From NCBI GenBank assembly GCA_009663185.1, contig VJZX01000005.1, positions 97,698 through 161,697 on the forward strand: 64,000 bases of DNA, given 5' to 3'. Shown here in pieces: positions 59,149 through 64,000 of this stretch (positions are counted from its first letter, which is position 1; the number at the start of each line of letters is the position of its first letter). Source of the DNA: Isoptericola halalbus (GTDB lineage Bacteria > Actinomycetota > Actinomycetes > Actinomycetales > Cellulomonadaceae). A program made the translations under genes and the position numbers. Below the pieces are notes generated by a model. It had not been told where the DNA came from, made no database searches, and was given only the letters and a program-made list of their open reading frames with translations.

Positions 59149-60102
59149 CTAGGGAACGACGACCACCTTTCCGAGCGCGCGGCCCTCGCCGACGCGAGCA
59201 AGCGCCGCGGGGACGTCCTCGAGTGCGACGCTCCGGTCGATGTGGATCCTGACGTCCCCGGCGACGCAGAGCTCGGCAAGGGGCCCGAAGTGGGCCGGAC
59301 CCGGCCTCACCACGAGCACCCCGAGCGAGCGGCCGGTGACCCGCCCCAGCACCGAGCCGACGGTCAGCACGCGCAGCAGCGCCCGCACCGACCCACCCAC
59401 GCAGCGATACCTGCCGCGGGGTGCGAGGGCGCGGCGGTAGGCGAACACCGACCGGTGCGCGACCAGGTCCAGGATCAGGTCGTACGGCCGGGTCGTCCGG
59501 GTGAAGTCCTCCCGCTCGTAGTCGATGACCTCGTCGGCGCCGACCGACCGCATGAAGTCCTGCTTGGCGGCGTTGTCGACACCTGTCACGTGTGCACCGA
59601 GCCGCTTCGCGAGCTGGACGGCGAAGGATCCTGATCCTCCGCCGGCCCCGTTGATCAGCACCCGGCTGCCCGCCACGACCTTCTCGGTGCCGCGCAGGGC
59701 GATCGCGCCCGCCTGCGGGATGGTCGAGGCCTCGGCGAACGTGAGCTCGGACGGCTTGCGGGCGAGCACGGACTCCGGCGCGAGCGCATACTGCGCAAAG
59801 CCACCCATCAGCGTGAGGTTGTCGCCGTACACCTCGTCACCGACGCGGAACCGGGTCACGCCCTCCCCGACGTCGTCCACCACGCCGGCGATGTCCGATC
59901 CGAGCGTCCGGCGAAGCGGGGCACGCAGCCCTCCGATCCGGGCGTACGCCGGCGATCCGCGCAGCGCCTCCCAGTCGCTCAGGTTGACCGACGTCGCAGC
60001 GACCTTCACCCGCACCTGGCCGGCGGCGGGCGTGGGCACGGGGACGTTTTCGATGCGCAGCACGTCGGGCGACCCGTACCGGTCGTAGACGACGGCCTTC
60101 AC
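59149..60102 (-). CDS. Zinc-independent NAD(P)-dependent alcohol dehydrogenase/quinone oxidoreductase (317 aa)
   Basis: Medium-chain dehydrogenase/reductase of the quinone-oxidoreductase branch: KAVVYDRYGSPDVLRIENVPVPTPAAGQVRVKVAATSVNLSDWEALRG, LGSDIAGVVDDVGEGVTRFRVGDEVYGDN, then the NADPH fold VLINGAGGGSGSFAVQLAKRLGAHVTGVDN, and KVVVVP at the end. The zinc ligands of the ADHs are absent. GTG start at 60102 is chosen; an ATG at 60126 is also in frame. It is divergent from the ABC exporter genes. Confidence 0.85.
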   Translation of the reverse strand: MKAVVYDRYGSPDVLRIENVPVPTPAAGQVRVKVAATSVNLSDWEALRGSPAYARIGGLRAPLRRTLGSDIAGVVDDVGEGVTRFRVGDEVYGDNLTLMGGFAQYALAPESVLARKPSELTFAEASTIPQAGAIALRGTEKVVAGSRVLINGAGGGSGSFAVQLAKRLGAHVTGVDNAAKQDFMRSVGADEVIDYEREDFTRTTRPYDLILDLVAHRSVFAYRRALAPRGRYRCVGGSVRALLRVLTVGSVLGRVTGRSLGVLVVRPGPAHFGPLAELCVAGDVRIHIDRSVALEDVPAALARVGEGRALGKVVVVP

Positions 60103-60230
60103 GTCCGGCCCGGCACAGCGGCGCATCCGATCATGACGAAACACTACCGAGACGGTCGATGAGTTCCTGTCGGCGGTTGGGTCTACGGTCGGAGAGGGGC
60201 CGGTCGACGACACGACGGGAGTGTGTCCGC

Positions 60231-61193
60231 ATGATCCGAGCACGGGGCCTGACGAGAACCTTCAAGCGGGGCAAGGACGTCGTCGAGGCGGTCAAAGGCA
60301 TCGACGTGAACGTGTCCGAGGGCGAGCTGGTCGCGTTCCTCGGGCCGAACGGGGCGGGCAAGTCGACGACGCTGCGGATGCTCACGTCGCTGCTGACGCC
60401 CACGGCGGGCAGCGCGCAGGTCGCGGGGTTCGACGTCGTCGCCCACCCGGCGCAGGTACGCGCACGCATCGGGTTCATCGGTCAGGGAACCGGTGGCGGG
60501 TTCAGCTACAAGGTGCGCGACGAGCTGCACAACCAGGGCCGCTTCTACGGGCTCGCGCCCGCGGTGTACAAGGAGCGGGCCGCGGACCTCATCGGCGCGC
60601 TCGAGCTCAACGGCCTCGAGAAGCGGTCGGTGCAGTCGCTCTCCGGCGGGCAGCGGCGGCGGCTCGACGTCGCGCTCGGGCTCATGAACCACCCGCCGCT
60701 GCTGTTCCTCGACGAGCCCACCACGGGCCTCGATCCGCACTCGCGGGCCAACCTGTGGGAGCACATCACGGGGATGCGCGAGCGGTACGGCATGACGGTC
60801 GTGCTCACCACGCACTACCTCGACGAGGCCGACTCCATGGCCGAGCGCGTGGTGGTCATCGACCACGGCGACATCATCGCCGATGCCGCGCCCGGCGTCC
60901 TCAAACGCGAGCACGCCGACGACGTCCTCACGCTCGAGGTGGCCGGCAACGACGACGCGACCGTCCGCGAGGCGCTGCCGGCCGGCCTCGACGACGTGGC
61001 GGTGACGCAGCGCGACGGCGGCATGCGCGTGCGGGTCGCGACGGCGCACGGCGCCGACCGCCTGCCGGCCGCGATCGAGGCGCTGCGGCTCGCCGGCCTC
61101 ACCACGACGTCCGCGAACGTGAAGCAGGCGAGCCTCGACGACGTCTTCCTCAACCTGACCGGTCGGAGCCTGCGCGAGGAGGCGGCAGCATGA
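60231..61193 (+). CDS. ABC transporter ATP-binding protein, DrrA-type (320 aa)
   Basis: Walker A LGPNGAGKST, Q-loop GQGTGGG, signature LSGGQRRRLDVALG, Walker B LLFLDEPTTGLD and an H-loop His in LTTHYLDEADSMAERVVVIDHG, then the DrrA-type C-terminal domain (AVTQRDGGMRVRVATAHGADRLPAAIEALRLAGLTT and SLDDVFLNLTGRSLRE). Daunorubicin-resistance-like drug or lipid exporter. Start ATG 60231. The stop overlaps the permease ATG (ATGA at 61190-61193). Confidence 0.93.
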   Translation: MIRARGLTRTFKRGKDVVEAVKGIDVNVSEGELVAFLGPNGAGKSTTLRMLTSLLTPTAGSAQVAGFDVVAHPAQVRARIGFIGQGTGGGFSYKVRDELHNQGRFYGLAPAVYKERAADLIGALELNGLEKRSVQSLSGGQRRRLDVALGLMNHPPLLFLDEPTTGLDPHSRANLWEHITGMRERYGMTVVLTTHYLDEADSMAERVVVIDHGDIIADAAPGVLKREHADDVLTLEVAGNDDATVREALPAGLDDVAVTQRDGGMRVRVATAHGADRLPAAIEALRLAGLTTTSANVKQASLDDVFLNLTGRSLREEAAA

Positions 61194-62050
61194 CCGAGCG
61201 CACCGGGACCACCACCGTCCCCGAGACCCGGGAGCCGGAGCACGAGGCGCCGCGCATCGTCACGCGCACCGGGCCGGGCAAGTTCCTCGCCGACACCCGC
61301 GCGGTGTTCACGCGCGAGATCCTGCTGACCGTCCGCGACCCGTTCACGCTGATCTTCTCGCTGCTGCAGCCGCTGATCTTCCTCGGCCTGTTCGGGCCGC
61401 TGCTCACCGGGACGTTCGGTGGCGGGTTCGGCGACGCCGGGCTGAGCACCGGCGAGACGCTGCAGTGGTTCGTGCCCGGCGTGATCGTCATGATCTCGCT
61501 GTTCGGCACCTCGATGACCGGTGCGAACCTGCTCTACGAGGTCATGACCGGCTCCTACGAGCGGGTGCTGGCGACGCCGCTCGACCGGTCGGCGATCCTC
61601 GTGGGCCGGGCGCTGAAGGAGTTCGCGCCGCTGCTGGTGCAGGGCCTCATCATCGCGGCCCTGTGCGTGCCGTTCGGCTTCCGGTTCCACGTGGGGCCGG
61701 CGCTGGCCGGGCTCGTGCTGCTCGGGATCTTCGGCATCGGCGTCGGCGCGTTCTCGTACGCGCTGGCCCTCGCGGCCAAGAACCGCGAGTGGCTCTTCTG
61801 GGGCGTGCAGCAGTCGCTGCTGTTCCCGCTGCTCATCCTGTCGGGGATGATGCTGCCGCTCGAGGCCGGGCCGGGCTGGATGCAGGTCGCGGCGAAGTTC
61901 AACCCGCTCACGTACATGGTCGACGCCGAGCGCGTGCTGTTCGCCGGCCGGTTCGACGATCCCGTCGTGCTGTGGGGCGTGGTGGCCGCCGCGGCGACGT
62001 GCGCCGTCGGGCTCGTGGTCGGCATCCGCACGACCCGCCGCTTCGTCTGA
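61190..62050 (+). CDS. ABC-2 type permease, DrrB-like (286 aa)
   Basis: Six hydrophobic segments, beginning FTLIFSLLQPLIFLGLFGPLL and including WFVPGVIVMISLFGTSMTG, LLVQGLIIAALCVPFGFRF and LLFPLLILSGMMLPLEAGPGWMQ (the conserved ABC-2 motif), ending VVLWGVVAAAATCAVGLVVGI. The polar N-terminus (residues 1-45) precedes helix 1. Pairs with the preceding ATPase. A long hairpin follows. Confidence 0.92.
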   Translation: MTERTGTTTVPETREPEHEAPRIVTRTGPGKFLADTRAVFTREILLTVRDPFTLIFSLLQPLIFLGLFGPLLTGTFGGGFGDAGLSTGETLQWFVPGVIVMISLFGTSMTGANLLYEVMTGSYERVLATPLDRSAILVGRALKEFAPLLVQGLIIAALCVPFGFRFHVGPALAGLVLLGIFGIGVGAFSYALALAAKNREWLFWGVQQSLLFPLLILSGMMLPLEAGPGWMQVAAKFNPLTYMVDAERVLFAGRFDDPVVLWGVVAAAATCAVGLVVGIRTTRRFV

Positions 62051-62071
62051 CCGCCGTCTGACGCGCCGTCG

Positions 62072-62133
62072 GCCGGTGGCTACAGTTTGTCCCCGATCCG
62101 ACCGTCGAACGGGGACAAACTGTAGCCACCGGC
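62072..62133. terminator. Long hairpin after the ABC exporter
   Basis: A 23-bp perfect stem: GCCGGTGGCTACAGTTTGTC with its last three C bases (62072-62094) pairs with 62111-62133. The loop is 16 nt and there is no U-tract. It lies between the convergent ABC permease and YgjV-like genes and probably terminates both. Confidence 0.65.
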
Positions 62134-62142
62134 GCGTGAGAC

Positions 62143-62778
62143 CTATGCGGCCGGGGCGAGCTCTCGGACCCAGCGGCCCTCGTCGGGCACGAAGCCCATG
62201 CGCTCGAGGTAGGTGGCGTCCTTGACGGCCTCGAGGCTCGTCACGACGCGCGTGAACCCCCGCCCGGCGAAGATCCCGCTGTCGCGGTGCACGAACTCGC
62301 CGGGTGTGAAGTCGCGAAACCTCTTGCTGACCCAGTCGAGCTCGACGACGGCCTCGCCCTCACCGGCGTCGCGCACCACGACGACGCCGACCGTCTCGGC
62401 CCCGCGCTGCACGAGGAACGTCGCGCGGCCGCCCGGCTCGGGATGCGGGTCGAACACCGGGGACCAGTGCGCGATGTCGTCGGCATGGGTCCGCAGCACG
62501 TGGCGCAGGTAGGCGTCGTCGGGCGTGACCTCGACGACCTCGTACGTCGAGTCGTCGTGCGCCTCGCGGTAGAGCCGCTGCAGCCAGTAGACGTTGATGA
62601 GCGCGATCGCTCCGTTCATCGCGACGAACGGCCAGATGCCGATGATCGCGTTGTACGCCGTCGCGAGCACCGACCCGGTCAGGTTGAGCCACCGGAAGCG
62701 GAGCAGGCGCGCCTGGGTGAGGGAGTAGACGACGAGGATCGAGCCGATCCAGCCGACGACCTCCAGCCACGGGTTCAT
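62143..62778 (-). CDS. YgjV-like membrane domain fused to an acetyltransferase-like domain (211 aa)
   Basis: Residues 1-70 hold three hydrophobic segments (VVGWIGSILVVYSLTQ, LNLTGSVLATAYNAIIG, IWPFVAMNGAIALINVYWL) as in the YgjV inner-membrane family. From about residue 75, VVEVTPDDAYLRHVLRTHADDIAHWSPVF, RATFLVQRGAETVGVVVVRDAGEGEAVVELDWVSKRFRDFTPGEFVHRDSGIFAGRGFTRVVT and AVKDATYLERMGFVPDEG resemble a GNAT domain with a YLERMGF terminal motif. Start ATG 62778. Function unknown. Confidence 0.75.
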   Translation of the reverse strand: MNPWLEVVGWIGSILVVYSLTQARLLRFRWLNLTGSVLATAYNAIIGIWPFVAMNGAIALINVYWLQRLYREAHDDSTYEVVEVTPDDAYLRHVLRTHADDIAHWSPVFDPHPEPGGRATFLVQRGAETVGVVVVRDAGEGEAVVELDWVSKRFRDFTPGEFVHRDSGIFAGRGFTRVVTSLEAVKDATYLERMGFVPDEGRWVRELAPAA

Positions 62779-62796
62779 GCTCCCGAGGTTAGGGCC

Positions 62797-63630
62797 CTAA
62801 CGGTCGGTGCGGTTCTCATGGTCGGGGTGGGAGCCGGTGCGCGCGCCACGGTCGAGCGCGCTGATCGAGGCCAGGTCCGCGTCGCTCAGCTCGAAGTCGA
62901 AGATCCGCGCGTTCTCGACGATGCGCGACGGCGTCGCGGACTTGGGGAAGACCACGTGGCCGTTCTGCACGTGCCAGCGCAGCACGACCTGCGCCGGCGT
63001 CCGCGAGCGGGCCGCTGCGATCCGCGTGATGGTCGGGTCGTCGAGCACGCGCCCCCGGCCGAGAGGCGACCACGCCTCGGTGACGATGCCGTGCGCGGCG
63101 TCGAGCTCCCGCACCTCGGCGTTCGCGAACCACGGGTGCACCTCGACCTGGTTGACCGCCGGGACGACCGTGCCCGCGTCGAGAACTCGCTGCAGGTGGT
63201 CCGGCTGGAAGTTCGAGACGCCGATCGCGCGCGCCCGGCCCGAGCCGTAGATCTCCTCGAGCGCTCCCCACGCCTCGGTGTACCGGTCGAGGGCGGGCAG
63301 CGGCCAGTGGATGAGGAAGAGGTCGACGACGTCGAGCCGCAGCTCGTCCAGAGTGCGGTCGAAGGCCGCAAGCGCGTCGTCGTGCGCGTGGAAGGCGTTG
63401 TTGAGCTTGCTGGTGACGAACACCTCGTCGCGCGCCAGGCCCGACGCCGCGACCGCCTCGCCGACCGCGCGCTCGTTGCGGTACATCTGCGCGGTGTCGA
63501 CATGCCGGTAGCCGGCGTCGAACGCCCGCAGCACCAGGTCGCGCGTGTCGGCGGCTGGCAGCTTGTACGTGCCGAACCCGAGCTGGGGGATGGCCACGCC
63601 GTTGTTGAGGGTGATGGTCGGGGTGCTCAC
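62797..63630 (-). CDS. Aldo/keto reductase, 2,5-diketo-D-gluconate reductase type (277 aa)
   Basis: GVAIPQLGFGTYKL, then the tetrad: YRHVDTAQMYRNE (Asp, Tyr), VFVTSKLNN (Lys) and DLFLIHWPLP (His). NADPH-binding segments are VFPKSATPSRIVENARIFDFEL. Typical AKR of the DkgA/B family acting on methylglyoxal, keto sugars or aldehydes. ATG at 63630. It is a separate gene from the fucose-locus AKR, which has the HDPDD motif. Confidence 0.9.
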   Translation of the reverse strand: MSTPTITLNNGVAIPQLGFGTYKLPAADTRDLVLRAFDAGYRHVDTAQMYRNERAVGEAVAASGLARDEVFVTSKLNNAFHAHDDALAAFDRTLDELRLDVVDLFLIHWPLPALDRYTEAWGALEEIYGSGRARAIGVSNFQPDHLQRVLDAGTVVPAVNQVEVHPWFANAEVRELDAAHGIVTEAWSPLGRGRVLDDPTITRIAAARSRTPAQVVLRWHVQNGHVVFPKSATPSRIVENARIFDFELSDADLASISALDRGARTGSHPDHENRTDR

Positions 63631-63675
63631 GGCCCTATCCTGCGCCAGGCCGTGCCAGCGCTGCTCGTGCGGCGA

Positions 63676-64000
63676 TCACCCACTCTTGGTGGCGTACGCG
63701 GGGGACGCGCCGAAGTCGACGACGACGCAGGGCTCGTCACCGACGACCCAGGCGTCATGGCCCGGTTCGATCCGCACGACGTCGTTGGGGGCGGCCTCGC
63801 CCTCGGTGCCGTCGTTCATCACCACGTGCATCCGGCCCGAGATCACGTAGAGGAAGTGGGTCGACTGACAGCTGTCGGTCCCGGCGATGGGACGCAGGTG
63901 CTCCGACCACCGCCAGCCCGGGTCGAACCGACCCTTGAGCACCGAGCTGCCGGCCAGGCTCACGACCTGGGCCTCGCCCTTGTCAGCGAAGGGTCGGACG
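63676..64000 (-). CDS. Cupin-domain protein, partial (5' end beyond window)
   Basis: Frame open from the right edge to the stop at 63676. VRPFADKGEAQVVSLAGSSVLKGRFDPGWRWSEHLRPIAGTDSCQSTHFLYVISGRMHVVMNDGTEGEAAPNDVVRIEPGHDAWVVGDEPCVVVDFGAS is a single cupin of the small conserved family that starts about 15 residues further upstream. Metal ligands are His in SEHLRP and HFLYV and in PGHDAW. Function unknown. An internal ATG at 63963 is not the true start. Confidence 0.8.
   Translation of the reverse strand, partial: VRPFADKGEAQVVSLAGSSVLKGRFDPGWRWSEHLRPIAGTDSCQSTHFLYVISGRMHVVMNDGTEGEAAPNDVVRIEPGHDAWVVGDEPCVVVDFGASPAYATKSG

Overview
The window is very GC-rich, with strong G/C third-position bias, many GTG starts, ATGA/TGATG gene overlaps and several starts that look leaderless (TAnnnT 6-7 nt before the start codon). 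Together with DasR-type operators in front of an amino-sugar PTS, CopD-CtaG and MMPL/YhgE membrane genes, a MocR regulator and a pyruvoyl arginine decarboxylase, this suggests a high-GC actinobacterium, plausibly a plant-polymer-degrading Micrococcales (Cellulomonas/Promicromonospora-like). That placement is inference; there is no rRNA or marker gene to confirm it.

Region 1 (1-11.5 kb) is a deoxy-sugar scavenging locus. A partial GH43 gene, a GH31 alpha-xylosidase-like gene and a GH29 alpha-L-fucosidase lie on the minus strand. Divergent from them is a nearly complete non-phosphorylating L-fucose pathway: fuconolactonase, SDR, aldo/keto reductase (L-fucose dehydrogenase), FAH-family hydrolase, FucU mutarotase, an FCD-type GntR regulator and fuconate dehydratase. 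A shared operator-like motif sits at three promoters of the locus. The enzymes would release terminal fucose (for example from xyloglucan or other glycans) and take it to pyruvate plus lactate. No transporter is visible. A GDSL esterase follows.

Region 2 (11.5-23.9 kb) is mixed: a CopD-CtaG membrane protein, an APH(6)-like kinase, a frameshifted P-loop kinase, a DUF402-like gene flanked by imperfect 50-bp repeats, a methyltransferase, a YCII protein, a divergent PNPOx/MocR pair, a DUF6069-like/MarR pair and an S9 peptidase.

Region 3 (23.9-37.4 kb) is the most interesting part. It is a 13.5-kb block bounded by a near-identical ~48-bp repeat that duplicates the 3' end of the tetR gene at its right border, so it looks like an inserted island although no integrase is present. 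It encodes an Hsp70-like ATPase with an unusual C-terminus, a membrane-anchored GrpE-like exchange factor, two dynamin-like GTPases, a C39-like cysteine-peptidase-fold protein with Ca-binding-type repeats, a second Ca-repeat protein, two DcrB-like proteins, an alpha-helical protein, a frameshifted NADAR gene and an ECF sigma factor. Four copies of one promoter-like motif (GGAACA-N18-TCYAA, identical spacing) sit 55-75 nt before genes of the block, suggesting that the island's own sigma factor controls it. I interpret it as a chaperone/dynamin membrane-stress or defence system related in outline to the mycobacterial IniA/IniC proteins.

Region 4 (37.4-52.1 kb): TetR with divergent operators, an MMPL exporter with a decayed ABC-ATPase domain fused at its C-terminus, a YhgE/Pip exporter, a single-domain response regulator divergent from a hybrid histidine kinase that overlaps a pyruvoyl-dependent arginine decarboxylase and a putative acyltransferase, a trypsin-like protease without a signal peptide, an AraC/Gfo-Idh-MocA divergent pair and a hypothetical gene.

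Region 5 (52.2-57.5 kb) is a complete PTS (EIIA, two EIIB, EIIC, EI, HPr) with a DasR/NagR-type GntR regulator and three dre-like operators, most likely for N-acetylglucosamine or glucose.

Region 6 (57.5-64 kb): SDR, Imm5-like protein, a YCII gene fragment, zinc-less alcohol dehydrogenase, a DrrAB-type ABC exporter ending in a long hairpin, a YgjV-acyltransferase fusion, an aldo/keto reductase and a partial cupin gene.
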